From Enterobacter sp. R4-368 (GTDB lineage Bacteria > Pseudomonadota > Gammaproteobacteria > Enterobacterales > Enterobacteriaceae): a stretch of DNA of 64,000 bases. Positions 1-9,351 of the stretch are shown here, piece by piece. The notes beneath the pieces are model-generated. The model was not told where the DNA came from. It saw only the letters and a list, made by a program, of their open reading frames with translations, and ran no database searches. Each line of letters opens with the position of its first letter. Position 1 is the first letter of the stretch. The stretch spans positions 3,224,001 through 3,288,000 of the forward strand of contig NC_021500.1 of NCBI RefSeq assembly GCF_000410515.1, read 5' to 3'. The position numbers and the translations under genes were made by a program.

Positions 1-1991
1 TCGATATCGACACCCTGTTCCGCATTGGTCGTGGCCGCGCGCCAACCGGCGAACCGGCGGCAGCGGCGGAAATGACCAAATGGTTCAACACCAACTACCA
101 CTACATGGTGCCGGAGTTCAGCAAAGGCCAGCAGTTCAAACTGACCTGGACGCAACTGCTGGACGAAGTAGACGAAGCGCTGGCGCTCGGCCATAAGGTG
201 AAACCTGTGCTGCTGGGCCCGGTCACTTACCTGTGGCTGGGCAAAGTGAAAGGCGAACAGTTTGATCGTTTAAGCCTGCTGAACGACATTCTGTCGGTCT
301 ACAAACAGGTGCTAGGCGAGCTGGCAAAACGCGGTATTGAGTGGGTACAAATCGACGAACCGGCGCTGGTGCTGGAGTTGCCACAAGCCTGGCTGGATGC
401 GTTTAAACCAGCTTACGACGCGCTTTCCGGCCAGCTAAAGCTGCTGCTGACCACCTATTTTGAAGGTGTGACGCCGAACCTTGATGTGATCACCGCGCTG
501 CCGGTGCAGGGGCTGCACGTTGATTTAGTACACGGCAAGGACAACGTGGCCGAGCTGCACTCGCGTCTGCCTGCTGACTGGCTGCTTTCTGCCGGTCTGG
601 TGAATGGTCGTAACGTCTGGCGCGCCGATCTCACCGAGAAATATGCGCAAATCAACGAAGTGGTCGGTAAACGTCCGCTGTGGGTTGCCTCTTCGTGTTC
701 TTTGCTGCACAGCCCGATCGATCTGAGTGTTGAAACGCGTCTGGATGCGGAAGTGAAAAGCTGGTTCGCCTTCGCCCTGCAAAAATGCCAGGAACTGGCG
801 CTGCTGCGCGATGCGCTGAACAGCGGTAATACGGAAAAACTGGTGGAATGGAGCGCCCCGATTCAGGCGCGTCGCCACTCTACGCGCGTTCACAACACGG
901 CAGTAGCGCAGCGTCTGGCGGCGATCACCGCGCAGGACAGCCAGCGTAACAGCCCGTACGCCGAGCGCGCGAAAGCCCAGCGCGAGCGCTTTAAGCTGCC
1001 TGCCTGGCCGACCACCACTATCGGCTCTTTCCCGCAGACTACCGAGATTCGCGGCCTGCGGCTGGATTTCAAAAAAGGCAATCTCGACGCGGGTAATTAC
1101 CGCACTGGTATCGCCGAACATATCAAACAGGCGATTGTCGAGCAGGAGCGTCTGGGCTTAGACGTGCTGGTGCATGGCGAAGCCGAGCGTAATGACATGG
1201 TGGAGTACTTCGGTGAAAACCTGGATGGCTTCGTCTTTACACAAAACGGCTGGGTGCAGAGCTACGGCTCCCGCTGCGTAAAACCACCAGTGGTTATCGG
1301 CGACGTCAGCCGCCCGGAAGCGATTACCGTCGAGTGGGCGAAGTATGCGCAGTCGCTGACCGATAAACCGGTGAAAGGGATGCTGACCGGCCCGGTGACC
1401 ATTCTTTGCTGGTCGTTCCCGCGTGAAGACGTGAGCCGCGAAACCATCGCCAAACAGATTGCGCTGGCACTGCGTGATGAAGTGGCGGATCTGGAAGCGG
1501 CAGGGATTGGCATTATCCAGATTGATGAACCGGCACTGCGCGAAGGTTTGCCGCTGCGTCGCAGCGACTGGGACGCCTATCTGGCCTGGGGCGTGGAGGC
1601 TTTTCGCATCAACGCGGCGGTGGCGAAAGATGACACGCAGATCCATACCCATATGTGTTACTGCGAGTTTAACGACATCATGGATTCCATCGCCGCGCTG
1701 GATGCCGATGTGATTACCATTGAAACCTCGCGATCGGATATGGAACTGCTGGAGTCGTTCGAAGAGTTTGAGTACCCGAACGAAATCGGCCCGGGTGTGT
1801 ACGATATTCACTCGCCGAACGTACCGAGTGTCGAGTGGATCGAAGCACTGCTGCAAAAAGCCGCGCAGCGTATCCCGGCACAACGTTTGTGGGTGAACCC
1901 GGACTGCGGCCTGAAAACCCGCGGCTGGCCGGAAACCCGTAGCGCGCTGGCGAACATGGTGAAAGCCGCGCAGAACCTGCGTCAGCAGTAA
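1..1991 (+). CDS. metE: MetE, cobalamin-independent methionine synthase, 5' truncated by the window edge
   Basis: Transfers a methyl group from 5-methyltetrahydropteroyltri-glutamate to homocysteine in the cytoplasm, the last step of methionine synthesis without B12. The reading frame is open from base 3 and reads [18 protein letters not shown] before the first in-frame ATG at 72, so that ATG is internal and not the start. About 662 residues are present out of the 753 usual for the family; roughly 90 N-terminal residues lie outside the window. The C-terminal catalytic half contains the zinc/homocysteine ligands in [12 protein letters not shown] and the final [13 protein letters not shown] strong GC-rich hairpin follows the stop codon. 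Confidence 0.97.
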   Translation, partial: DIDTLFRIGRGRAPTGEPAAAAEMTKWFNTNYHYMVPEFSKGQQFKLTWTQLLDEVDEALALGHKVKPVLLGPVTYLWLGKVKGEQFDRLSLLNDILSVYKQVLGELAKRGIEWVQIDEPALVLELPQAWLDAFKPAYDALSGQLKLLLTTYFEGVTPNLDVITALPVQGLHVDLVHGKDNVAELHSRLPADWLLSAGLVNGRNVWRADLTEKYAQINEVVGKRPLWVASSCSLLHSPIDLSVETRLDAEVKSWFAFALQKCQELALLRDALNSGNTEKLVEWSAPIQARRHSTRVHNTAVAQRLAAITAQDSQRNSPYAERAKAQRERFKLPAWPTTTIGSFPQTTEIRGLRLDFKKGNLDAGNYRTGIAEHIKQAIVEQERLGLDVLVHGEAERNDMVEYFGENLDGFVFTQNGWVQSYGSRCVKPPVVIGDVSRPEAITVEWAKYAQSLTDKPVKGMLTGPVTILCWSFPREDVSRETIAKQIALALRDEVADLEAAGIGIIQIDEPALREGLPLRRSDWDAYLAWGVEAFRINAAVAKDDTQIHTHMCYCEFNDIMDSIAALDADVITIETSRSDMELLESFEEFEYPNEIGPGVYDIHSPNVPSVEWIEALLQKAAQRIPAQRLWVNPDCGLKTRGWPETRSALANMVKAAQNLRQQ

Positions 1992-1998
1992 GTCTTAC

Positions 1999-2028
1999 CG
2001 CGCCGCCCGGTGTGAAACCGGCGGCGCG
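1999..2028 (+). terminator. GC-rich hairpin after metE
   Basis: CGCGCCGCC pairs with GGCGGCGCG around a short loop, 8 bases after the metE stop. There is no run of T after the stem, so it may stabilise the mRNA 3' end rather than act as a classical intrinsic terminator. Confidence 0.45.
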
Positions 2029-2036
2029 TCATTCCT

Positions 2037-2091
2037 CTGTAACAAGCCAACATCGCTTCGGTAACATTTTTGTCAAACTCCCTTGTTTAAA
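2037..2091 (+). promoter_or_regulatory. possible Pho box and promoter of the ABC importer operon
   Basis: CGGTAAC (2059-2065) and TTGTCAA (2070-2076) are 11 bp apart with an A/T linker and resemble the CTGTCAT half-sites bound by PhoB. CTGTAAC at 2037 lies on the same 11-bp phase. A TTTAAA (2086-2091) about 9 bp downstream could be the -10 of a PhoB-activated promoter lacking a good -35. The match is moderate (about 9 of 14 half-site positions) and the assignment is inference. Confidence 0.35.
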
Positions 2092-2122
2092 TCGTCGCAA
2101 CGAAAACACAGGGGACTGAACC

Positions 2123-3100
2123 ATGAGTAAGAAAAGTGTGCTGGCAGCGGTACTGCTGGCCATCATCAGTACGTCAGCTTTCGCCAAATCCACTCTGACG
2201 CTCTATACCAGCCAGCCCAATGAAGATGCGCAAATGACCGTCAGCGCCTTTGAAAAAGCGCACCCGGACATTGAAGTGAAATGGATCCGCGACGGAACTA
2301 CCAAGCTGACCGCGCGTTTGCAGGCAGAGTTAGCCGCCGGTGGCGCCGCCCCGGACGTGCTGCTGATTGCCGACAGCGTGACCATGGAATCCCTGAAACA
2401 GCAAAATCTACTGGCGGCGTATAAATCACCGCAAGCGACGCGTTTTGATGCGCAGTTGTATGACAAAGAGGGCTACTACTACGGCACCAAACTGATCACC
2501 ACCGGTATTGCTTATCACAGCAAAGCCCCCGTTAAGCCAAGCTCCTGGCAGGATCTGCTCAAACCGGAGCTGAAAAACATGACCACCCTGCCAAGCCCGC
2601 TCTATTCCGGCGCGGCGCAAATCCACCAGGCGACGCTGATGAACGATCCGGCGCTCGGCTGGCAATACTACGAGAAACTAAAAGAGAACGGTGCGATGCC
2701 GCAAAGCGGTAACGGCGCGGTGATGAGCGCGATTGCGTCCGGCAGCAAAGCCTATGGCGTGCTGGTGGATTACATGGCGATCCGCGAAAAAGCCAAAGGC
2801 GCACCGATTGAGTTCGTCTTCCCGAAAGAGGGCGTCAGCATTGTTACCGAGCCGGTAGCGATGATGAAAAACGCGAAAAACCCGCAGGCGGCGAAAGCGT
2901 TTATCGACTTTGTGCTCTCGGATGAGGGGCAAAAACTGGTGCTCCAGCAGGGCTATCTGCCCGCCGACGCCACCTTGCCGGTTCCGGCCGGGTTCCCGCC
3001 GCGCGACAGCATCAAGCTGATGCCGTTTGATGCAGCAAAAGCGTTGGCCGAGACGGAAGCCAATAAAAAGCGCTTTGCCGACCTGTTCGGAAACCGCTAA
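2123..3100 (+). CDS. Periplasmic substrate-binding protein of an ABC importer (FbpA/2-aminoethylphosphonate-type family)
   Basis: A 325-residue extracytoplasmic binding protein. Residues 1-21 form a signal peptide ending in AFA, followed by the mature start KSTLTLYTSQPNEDA, typical of the group 1 binding proteins that include ferric-iron, spermidine and phosphonate binders. The paired tyrosines that iron binders use are not visible in the expected region (SGSKAYGVLVDYMA has only isolated tyrosines), which argues against iron. The start has a good GGGGA ribosome site. It is first in a tight operon with a fused permease and an ATPase; the fused two-domain permease and a possible Pho box suggest a 2-aminoethylphosphonate importer, but the substrate is not proven by sequence. 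Confidence 0.85.
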   Translation: MSKKSVLAAVLLAIISTSAFAKSTLTLYTSQPNEDAQMTVSAFEKAHPDIEVKWIRDGTTKLTARLQAELAAGGAAPDVLLIADSVTMESLKQQNLLAAYKSPQATRFDAQLYDKEGYYYGTKLITTGIAYHSKAPVKPSSWQDLLKPELKNMTTLPSPLYSGAAQIHQATLMNDPALGWQYYEKLKENGAMPQSGNGAVMSAIASGSKAYGVLVDYMAIREKAKGAPIEFVFPKEGVSIVTEPVAMMKNAKNPQAAKAFIDFVLSDEGQKLVLQQGYLPADATLPVPAGFPPRDSIKLMPFDAAKALAETEANKKRFADLFGNR

Positions 3101-3103
3101 TTG

Positions 3104-4816
3104 ATGACCAGTATGACGCTGCGCCAGCACGCCAGCGGCGGCCCGGCAAAAGGGCTGCTCTGGCTGTTATTATTTCTTGTTGCGCTACTGAGCCTGCTGC
3201 CCAGCCTGCGGTTGCTGGTCTCTGCGCTGGTTGACGGGCGCCACGGCAGCGACAGCAGTTTGTGGCGTGTGATGAGCAACCCTTCCACCTGGCTTGCGCT
3301 GTGGCACAGCCTGTATACCAGTGGGCTGGGCATGCTGCTGTCACTGCTGCTGGGTAGCCTGTTCGCTTTTTGCCTGGCGCTGACCAATATCCGCCTCAAA
3401 CAGCTGTGGGTATTTCTGTTTATGCTGCCGATGATGATCCCGCCGCAGGTCACCGCGTTAAGCTGGCTGCAACTTTTGGGGCCGGGCAGCATCTTGCTCA
3501 ATAGCATTGGTCTTGCGCCAGGGTTTGGCAGCAGCAACCCGCTCTATTCGGCAGAAGGCATCGCATTGCTGCTCGGTATTCAGCATGCGCCGCTGGTGTT
3601 TCTGGCGCTGCGCACCCAGCTACAGTGTTTGCCAAAAGAGCATATTGAAGCCGCACGATTACACGGCGCATCGTTGTGGCGGGTGTTCTTCGACATTGTG
3701 TTGCCGCTGTGCCGTACTGCATTGTGGGCCGGGGCGGCGATCGCGTTTGTTTCGGCGCTCGGTAATTTTGGTATTCCGGCGATGCTGGGCATCCCGATTT
3801 CCTACTTTGTACTCCCTGTGTATATCTATCAGACGCTTTCCAGCTTTGGCCCGGCGATGCTGAACGACGTGGCGGCGCTGTCGGTGCTGATGGGGATGCT
3901 GGCAATTGGCATTGTCACGCTGCAAGGCCACATGCAGCGGCGTTATGCGCTGCCGCTGATTGGCATGGCGGGGCGCGCGCTGGGTTTCACCCTCGGCAAA
4001 TGGCGGCTGGCGGTCGAGTTATTATTGGCGGCGGTGCTGTGTGCCATCCTGCTCGCGCCGCTAGTGGCGCTGATTACCACCTCGCTGGTGCCGACGCTTG
4101 GCGTCGCGCTGAATAGTGAAACGCTTACCTTTGCCGCCTGGCGAGGGATCTTTGATGCGCAAAGCGCCACGTTACGCGCGCTCAGCAACAGCCTGTTTTT
4201 ATCGATCTCGGCGGCTGTGGTGTTGATGTTGCTCAGCCTGCCGCTAGCGTGGCTGCTGGTGCGCTACCCGAACCGGCCGTTGCGCTGGCTGTATTTAATT
4301 ATCGACATCCCCTATACCTTGCCCGGCGTGGTGCTGGCGATTGCCTGTATTCTGCTGTTTGCTCGCCCATTGCCGCTGATCGATATCAGCCTTAGCGGCA
4401 CGCTGGGCATTATCTTTTTCGCCTATCTCGCACGTTTCCTCACGGTTTGCCTGAAGCCGGTGCACAGCAGCATGCTGCAACTGGATCCCGCAATGGAAGA
4501 AGCGGCCAGCCTGGCTGGGGCGAACTTCTCCCGGCGACTGCGCCATATCGTCCTGCCGTTGCTGGCACCGGCGGCGTTTGCCGGGGCGTTGCTGGTATTC
4601 CTCACAGCGGTGAATGAACTCACTGTCTCGGCGCTGCTGTGGAGCGCCGGGAAAGAGACGCTGGGCGTGGTGATTTTTAACCTTGATGAGAGCGGCGATA
4701 AGGTGCTGGCATCGGCGCTTTCCGTGCTGGTTGTCATTCTGGTGGCGCTGGTGATGCTGTTGCTCAGCGCGCTTGGCCGCTATTTACCGAAAGGAGTGAT
4801 CCCTTGGCAGAGCTGA
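3104..4816 (+). CDS. Fused two-domain ABC importer permease
   Basis: A roughly 570-residue inner-membrane protein with about 12 hydrophobic segments, made of two permease halves in one chain. Each half carries the cytoplasmic EAA coupling loop that contacts the ATPase: EAARLHGASLWR near residue 183 and EEAASLAGANFSRR near residue 464. This layout is that of FbpB/PhnU2-like permeases. I chose the ATG at 3104, 3 bp after the stop of the binding-protein gene; a TTG at 3101 or an ATG at 3113 are alternatives because no strong ribosome site decides it. The 3' end overlaps the ATPase gene by 13 bp, indicating translational coupling. Confidence 0.87.
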   Translation: MTSMTLRQHASGGPAKGLLWLLLFLVALLSLLPSLRLLVSALVDGRHGSDSSLWRVMSNPSTWLALWHSLYTSGLGMLLSLLLGSLFAFCLALTNIRLKQLWVFLFMLPMMIPPQVTALSWLQLLGPGSILLNSIGLAPGFGSSNPLYSAEGIALLLGIQHAPLVFLALRTQLQCLPKEHIEAARLHGASLWRVFFDIVLPLCRTALWAGAAIAFVSALGNFGIPAMLGIPISYFVLPVYIYQTLSSFGPAMLNDVAALSVLMGMLAIGIVTLQGHMQRRYALPLIGMAGRALGFTLGKWRLAVELLLAAVLCAILLAPLVALITTSLVPTLGVALNSETLTFAAWRGIFDAQSATLRALSNSLFLSISAAVVLMLLSLPLAWLLVRYPNRPLRWLYLIIDIPYTLPGVVLAIACILLFARPLPLIDISLSGTLGIIFFAYLARFLTVCLKPVHSSMLQLDPAMEEAASLAGANFSRRLRHIVLPLLAPAAFAGALLVFLTAVNELTVSALLWSAGKETLGVVIFNLDESGDKVLASALSVLVVILVALVMLLLSALGRYLPKGVIPWQS

Positions 4817-5832
4817 GACTGGAACATCTAAGCAAAGCATTTGCCGGCCAGACCGTGGTGCGGGATATCAATCTGACCATTCCGCAGGGGGCGTTTACCG
4901 CCCTGTTGGGGCCAAGTGGCTGCGGCAAAACCACCACGCTGCGTATTCTTGCGGGGCTTGAGACCTTGAGCGAAGGGCGCTTATGGCTGGGCGATCGTCT
5001 GCTGGCAGATAAAACGCTGCACACTCCGCCGGAGCAGCGCGATATGGGGATGGTCTTTCAGTCTTATGCGCTGTGGCCGCATATGACGGTTGCCGGGAAC
5101 GTGGGCTACCCGCTAAAGCTGCGCAATGTGCACGGCGCTGCGCGTCACAAGCAGGTGATGGACGCGCTGGAGGTGGTTGAACTGGGTGCTTACGCCGCAC
5201 GTTCGCCGCAAGAGTTAAGCGGTGGTCAGCGTCAACGCGTGGCGCTGGCGCGCTGCCTGGTCGCGGAGCCACAAGTGGTGTTGCTTGATGAACCGCTGGC
5301 AAACCTCGATCGCCATCTGCGTGCCACCATGGAACAGACTTTCCGTGATTTTCATCGCCGCACTGGTGCAACGTTTGTCTATGTCACCCATGATCAGGCG
5401 GAAGCGATGGCGCTCGCCAGCCATATCGCGGTGATGCACCAGGGCGAACTGATGCAGTGGGGCGCACCGCAGGCGCTGTATCAGCAGCCGCAGAATGGCT
5501 GGGTGGCGCGTTTTATTGGTAAGGGGAGTGTGCTGATGCTGGCGACGCCCGCCGGGGTACAGCAACTGGATGGCGCGCAAATGCATGCTGGGCTGGCGCA
5601 TACTGGCGCGGATCTTCACCAGCCGGTGCTGGTTCGCCCCGAGCATGTGCAGGTAGCGAGTGAGGGTCTGAGCGCTGAGGTACAAAGCTGCATTTATCAG
5701 GGCGAGCGCTATTTGCTTGATTTACGCCTGCGCGATGGGCAAACGCTGAGTGCCTTTCATCATGCACCGCTGCAATGCAAACAGATCGTGGCGGTACGTT
5801 TGACCCAGGGCTGGCGTCTCGAAACAGCATGA
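4804..5832 (+). CDS. ABC importer ATPase subunit
   Basis: A 342-residue cytoplasmic ATPase that powers the importer encoded by the two genes before it. Walker A GPSGCGKTTT lies at residues 36-45, the signature LSGGQRQR near 138-145, Walker B VVLLDEP near 157-163 and the switch histidine in VTHDQ near 195. A C-terminal TOBE-like regulatory domain follows (residues about 240-342). The TTG at 4804 is a credible start: AAGGAG lies about 7 bases upstream and the protein then begins MAELRLEHLSKAF like its family. The gene overlaps the permease gene by 13 bp. Substrate specificity cannot be read from the ATPase. Confidence 0.9.
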   Translation: MAELRLEHLSKAFAGQTVVRDINLTIPQGAFTALLGPSGCGKTTTLRILAGLETLSEGRLWLGDRLLADKTLHTPPEQRDMGMVFQSYALWPHMTVAGNVGYPLKLRNVHGAARHKQVMDALEVVELGAYAARSPQELSGGQRQRVALARCLVAEPQVVLLDEPLANLDRHLRATMEQTFRDFHRRTGATFVYVTHDQAEAMALASHIAVMHQGELMQWGAPQALYQQPQNGWVARFIGKGSVLMLATPAGVQQLDGAQMHAGLAHTGADLHQPVLVRPEHVQVASEGLSAEVQSCIYQGERYLLDLRLRDGQTLSAFHHAPLQCKQIVAVRLTQGWRLETA

Positions 5833-5833
5833 G

Positions 5834-5860
5834 GTGCGCCGGGCATTTACTCCGGCGCAC
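5834..5860. terminator. hairpin between convergent genes
   Basis: GTGCGCCGG (5834-5842) pairs perfectly with CCGGCGCAC (5852-5860), directly after the ATPase stop and just before the end of the convergent hydrolase gene. On the plus strand a CTTTTT follows 8 bases later. Probably ends one or both transcripts. Confidence 0.45.
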
Positions 5861-5864
5861 ACCG

Positions 5865-6671
5865 TCACTTTTTACTGTACTGCGCAAACCATGCCAGCAT
5901 CCGCTGCCAGCCATCAGCGGCGGATTCTGCGTGATAGCTCGGACGATAGTCCGCATTAAACGCGTGGCCCGCTTCGGGGTAGACGATGATTTCCGCTTTG
6001 GCGTTCGCGGCTCTCAGCGCCTGGCGCATGGTTTCCACGCTCTCCAGCGGAATGCCGGTATCCTGCGCGCCATATAAACCGAGCACTGGCGCGGTAAGTT
6101 CAGTGGCAATATCCACCGGATGGCGCGGAGAATTAAGTGATTTTTCCCCCACCAGCTTGCCATACCAGGCGACGGCGGCTTTCAACTGCGGATTGTGCGC
6201 GGCATACAGCCAGGCGATACGCCCGCCCCAGCAAAAACCGGTCACTAAGAGTTGGTGAGCGTTCCCGCCGTTACGCGCCGCCCAGCTGGCGACGTGATCC
6301 AAATCGGCAAGCACTTGCGCGTCCGGTACTTTGCTTACCAGGCCGCTCAGCAGGGTTTGAATATCGGCAAAATCATTCGGATCGCCCTGACGGAAGTAGA
6401 GCTCCGGCGCGATGGCGAGATAGCCCTCCAGCGCCAGACGGCGGCACAGATCGCGAATATGTTCATGCACGCCGAAAATTTCCTGTACCACAATGACAAT
6501 CGGCAAGGGACCTTCTGCATTTTTCGGCCGGGCATGAAAAGCGGGCATATTTTCGCCCTGTGTCGGAATAGACGTTTCGCCTGCGATTAAGGCGTCTTCC
6601 GACGTATGAACAACGGTTGAAGCAAGGGGTGAAGCCGCAGGTGCAAAGCCTGGTGTGTTGTTGGTTGTCAT
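5865..6671 (-). CDS. ysgA: Dienelactone hydrolase family protein
   Basis: A 268-residue cytoplasmic alpha/beta hydrolase with the dienelactone-hydrolase catalytic triad: Cys147 in GFCWGG, Asp204 in GAQDTG and His236 in EAGHAFN. The family opens lactone rings, but the physiological substrate of the enterobacterial YsgA protein is not established. I start at the second ATG (6671) because GGAG lies 6 bases before it; the ATG four codons upstream has no well-placed ribosome site. As in E. coli, it sits next to udp and is divergent from it; the ABC operon separates it from metE. Confidence 0.9.
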   Translation of the reverse strand: MTTNNTPGFAPAASPLASTVVHTSEDALIAGETSIPTQGENMPAFHARPKNAEGPLPIVIVVQEIFGVHEHIRDLCRRLALEGYLAIAPELYFRQGDPNDFADIQTLLSGLVSKVPDAQVLADLDHVASWAARNGGNAHQLLVTGFCWGGRIAWLYAAHNPQLKAAVAWYGKLVGEKSLNSPRHPVDIATELTAPVLGLYGAQDTGIPLESVETMRQALRAANAKAEIIVYPEAGHAFNADYRPSYHAESAADGWQRMLAWFAQYSKK

Positions 6672-6790
6672 GGCATTCTCCATACCTTTTTTAGCGCTTC
6701 AATAACTATAGACGGGAAGGCCTGCCGCGCGCGCAAATCACCGTGCCGTAGACTATCTTTGCTGCTGAGTTGTGGGATGTGTCATGTTAG

Positions 6791-6885
6791 TGTGATGTAA
6801 GTCACTAATTTATGGAAATGAACTGCAATCAGTTTAATTCATGGTGATATCAGTCACGAAATTATGTCCGTGCCTTCTGTAAAGT
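6791..6885 (+). promoter_or_regulatory. udp promoter with two CRP sites
   Basis: Two CRP-type sites are visible: TGTGATGTAAGTCACT (6791-6806) and GGTGATATCAGTCACG (6843-6858). Their centres are 52 bp apart, the same spacing as the CRP sites of E. coli udp that hold CytR between them. A -10 like TAAAGT lies at 6880-6885, which would put the start of transcription near 6892 and the proximal CRP site near -41.5. CytR control is inferred from this architecture. Confidence 0.75.
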
Positions 6886-6930
6886 ATCTTTTTGCCTCTA
6901 CTGATAAAACCGACCACAGAGGAGTCTGTT

Positions 6931-7692
6931 ATGTCCAAGTCTGATGTTTTTCATCTCGGCCTCACCAAAAACGATTTACAAGGGGCTACGCTGGCCATCG
7001 TCCCTGGCGATCCGGAGCGTGTGGAAAAGATCGCCGCGCTGATGGATAAGCCGGTCAAACTGGCATCCCACCGCGAATTCACCAGCTGGCGCGCAGAGCT
7101 GGATGGCAAACCGGTTATCGTTTGTTCCACCGGCATCGGCGGCCCGTCAACCTCTATCGCCGTAGAAGAACTGGCGCAGCTTGGCATCCGCACTTTCCTG
7201 CGTGTGGGCACCACCGGTGCGATTCAGCCGCACATCAATGTTGGCGACGTGCTGATCACCACCGCGTCCGTGCGCCTTGATGGCGCGAGCCTGCACTTTG
7301 CGCCGATGGAGTACCCGGCGGTGGCGGATTTTGAGTGCACTACCGCGCTGGTTGCCGCAGCGGATGCGATTGGCGCAACGAAACATATCGGCGTGACTGC
7401 CTCTTCTGACACCTTCTACCCAGGCCAGGAGCGTTACGACACCTTCTCTGGCCGCGTGGTGAGCCGCTTTAAAGGTTCCATGGAAGAGTGGCAATCCATG
7501 GGCGTAATGAACTATGAAATGGAATCCGCCACGCTGCTGACCATGTGCGCGAGCCAGGGGCTGCGTGCCGGTATGGTTGCCGGTGTGATTGTAAACCGCA
7601 CCCAGCAAGAGATCCCGAATGCGGAAACCATGAAGCAGACCGAAAGTCACGCGGTGAAAATCGTGGTGGAAGCGGCGCGTCGTCTTCTGTAA
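6931..7692 (+). CDS. udp: Uridine phosphorylase
   Basis: Cleaves uridine with phosphate to uracil and ribose-1-phosphate in pyrimidine salvage; a cytoplasmic hexamer of the PNP/UDP phosphorylase family. The 253 residues begin [13 protein letters not shown], matching the family start, preceded by GAGGAG. An ATG 13 codons upstream overlaps the promoter region and is rejected. Phosphate and ribose binding residues are seen in VPGDPERV, the RVGTTGAIQ loop and the NYEMESATL segment. Followed by a clear intrinsic terminator, so it is a single-gene unit under CRP (and probably CytR) control. Confidence 0.96.
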   Translation: MSKSDVFHLGLTKNDLQGATLAIVPGDPERVEKIAALMDKPVKLASHREFTSWRAELDGKPVIVCSTGIGGPSTSIAVEELAQLGIRTFLRVGTTGAIQPHINVGDVLITTASVRLDGASLHFAPMEYPAVADFECTTALVAAADAIGATKHIGVTASSDTFYPGQERYDTFSGRVVSRFKGSMEEWQSMGVMNYEMESATLLTMCASQGLRAGMVAGVIVNRTQQEIPNAETMKQTESHAVKIVVEAARRLL

Positions 7693-7710
7693 TTCACCTC
7701 CCCGTTTGCT

Positions 7711-7735
7711 AAGGCCGACGCGTTCGGCCTTTTCT
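7711..7735 (+). terminator. udp terminator
   Basis: AAGGCCGA (7711-7718) pairs with TCGGCCTT (7724-7731), followed by a T-rich run. It lies 18 bases after the udp stop. Confidence 0.85.
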
Positions 7736-7827
7736 TTTTGCGTACTGCTTCGCAGGAAAACCCCTTCCAAACTGGACGTTTATACAGCACAATCCTCCGC
7801 TATATGCGTTATCACTAAGGGGACGTG

Positions 7828-9285
7828 GTGGACACTTCAATCATCGTCATGGCAGCCGTTGCGCTGGCGGGTTTACTGGTCGGCTGGCTGGCAGCAAGCT
7901 GGCGCGGGGCGCAACAGCAGGCGGATCTGCTCGCGGAGCAGCGAGATGTCTTTAGCGAACTGAGCGCCGCCCGGCAGCAGATAACCCAAAACGAACACTG
8001 GCGCGAAGAGTGCGAGCTGCTCAATAACGAGCTGCGCAGCCTGCAACATATCAATAGCTCGCTGGAAGCTGATTTGCGCGAAGTGACGACCCGACTGGAA
8101 GCTACCCAGTTACATGCCGAAGAGAAGCTGCGCCAGATGCACAGCAGCGAGCAGCGCTTGAGCGAGCAGTTCGAAAATCTCGCTAACCGCATCTTTGAGC
8201 AGAGCAATCGCCGCGTCGATGAACAAAACCGACAAAGTCTGAACGGTCTGCTAACGCCGCTGCGCGAGCAGCTTGATGGCTTTCGTCGCCAGGTGCAGGA
8301 GAGTTTTGGTCAGGAAGCGCGTGAACGGCATACGCTGGCGCATGAAATTCGCAACCTGCAACAGCTCAATGCCCAGATGGCGCAGGAAGCGATTAACCTG
8401 ACGCGCGCGCTGAAAGGCGATAACAAAACCCAGGGTAACTGGGGGGAAGTGGTGCTGACCCGCGTGCTGGAAGCCTCTGGTCTGCGTGAAGGTTATGAAT
8501 ACGAAACCCAGGTCAGTATTGAAAATGACCATCGCGCGCGAATGCAGCCGGATGTGATCGTGCGTCTGCCGCAGGGCAAAGACGTGGTAATCGACGCCAA
8601 AATGACGCTGGTCGCCTATGAACGTTACTTCAATGCCGACGACGACTTTACGCGCGAAGGCGCGTTACAGGAACATATCGCCTCGGTACGCAACCATATT
8701 CGTCTGCTTGGTCGTAAGGATTATCAGCAACTGCCGGGGTTGCGCAGCCTGGATTATGTGTTGATGTTTATCCCGGTGGAGCCGGCCTTTTTGATTGCGC
8801 TGGACAGGCAGCCCGAACTGATCACCGAAGCGCTGAAAAATAACATTATGCTGGTCAGCCCGACGACACTGCTGGTGGCGCTACGCACCATCGCCAACCT
8901 GTGGCGGTATGAACACCAAAGCCGCAATGCGCAGCAGATCGCGGAGCGGGCGAGCCGCCTGTATGACAAAATGCGCCTGTTCGTTGACGATATGTCATCC
9001 ATTGGCCAGAGTCTGGATAAAGCGCAGGACAATTACCGTCAGGCGATGAAAAAACTGAGTTCCGGGCGCGGCAATCTGCTGGCCCAGGCCGAGGCGTTTC
9101 GCGGGCTCGGTGTCGAAATCAAACGCGAGATTAATCCGGAATTGGCGGCGCAAGCACAGGATCAGGACGAAGAGTTTCGTTTGCGTTCCGGGCAAAACGA
9201 TTCCCTCGATTGCTTTGAAGACAATGCATTAGAGAGCATGGCCGCGGACGAGGAGCCCGAATCGAAGGCTTCTTCGGGTGGTTGA
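7828..9285 (+). CDS. rmuC: RmuC family protein
   Basis: A 485-residue protein with one N-terminal membrane segment (about residues 3-21), a long glutamine-rich coiled coil (about 25-170) and the conserved RmuC nuclease-like domain (around DAKMTLVAYERYF, residue 254 onward). In E. coli RmuC limits recombination at inverted repeats; its biochemical activity is not firmly established. I use the second of two adjacent GTG codons (7828) because it gives MDTSIIV in register with the E. coli start; 7825 is possible. The C-terminal tail is acidic and variable. It lies between udp and the ubiquinone operon. Confidence 0.92.
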   Translation: MDTSIIVMAAVALAGLLVGWLAASWRGAQQQADLLAEQRDVFSELSAARQQITQNEHWREECELLNNELRSLQHINSSLEADLREVTTRLEATQLHAEEKLRQMHSSEQRLSEQFENLANRIFEQSNRRVDEQNRQSLNGLLTPLREQLDGFRRQVQESFGQEARERHTLAHEIRNLQQLNAQMAQEAINLTRALKGDNKTQGNWGEVVLTRVLEASGLREGYEYETQVSIENDHRARMQPDVIVRLPQGKDVVIDAKMTLVAYERYFNADDDFTREGALQEHIASVRNHIRLLGRKDYQQLPGLRSLDYVLMFIPVEPAFLIALDRQPELITEALKNNIMLVSPTTLLVALRTIANLWRYEHQSRNAQQIAERASRLYDKMRLFVDDMSSIGQSLDKAQDNYRQAMKKLSSGRGNLLAQAEAFRGLGVEIKREINPELAAQAQDQDEEFRLRSGQNDSLDCFEDNALESMAADEEPESKASSGG

Positions 9286-9351
9286 ATCGTAGGGCAATCG
9301 CCTCCAATCTGATACACTTCACAAACAATTTCTTGAATAGCAGGCACTAAG

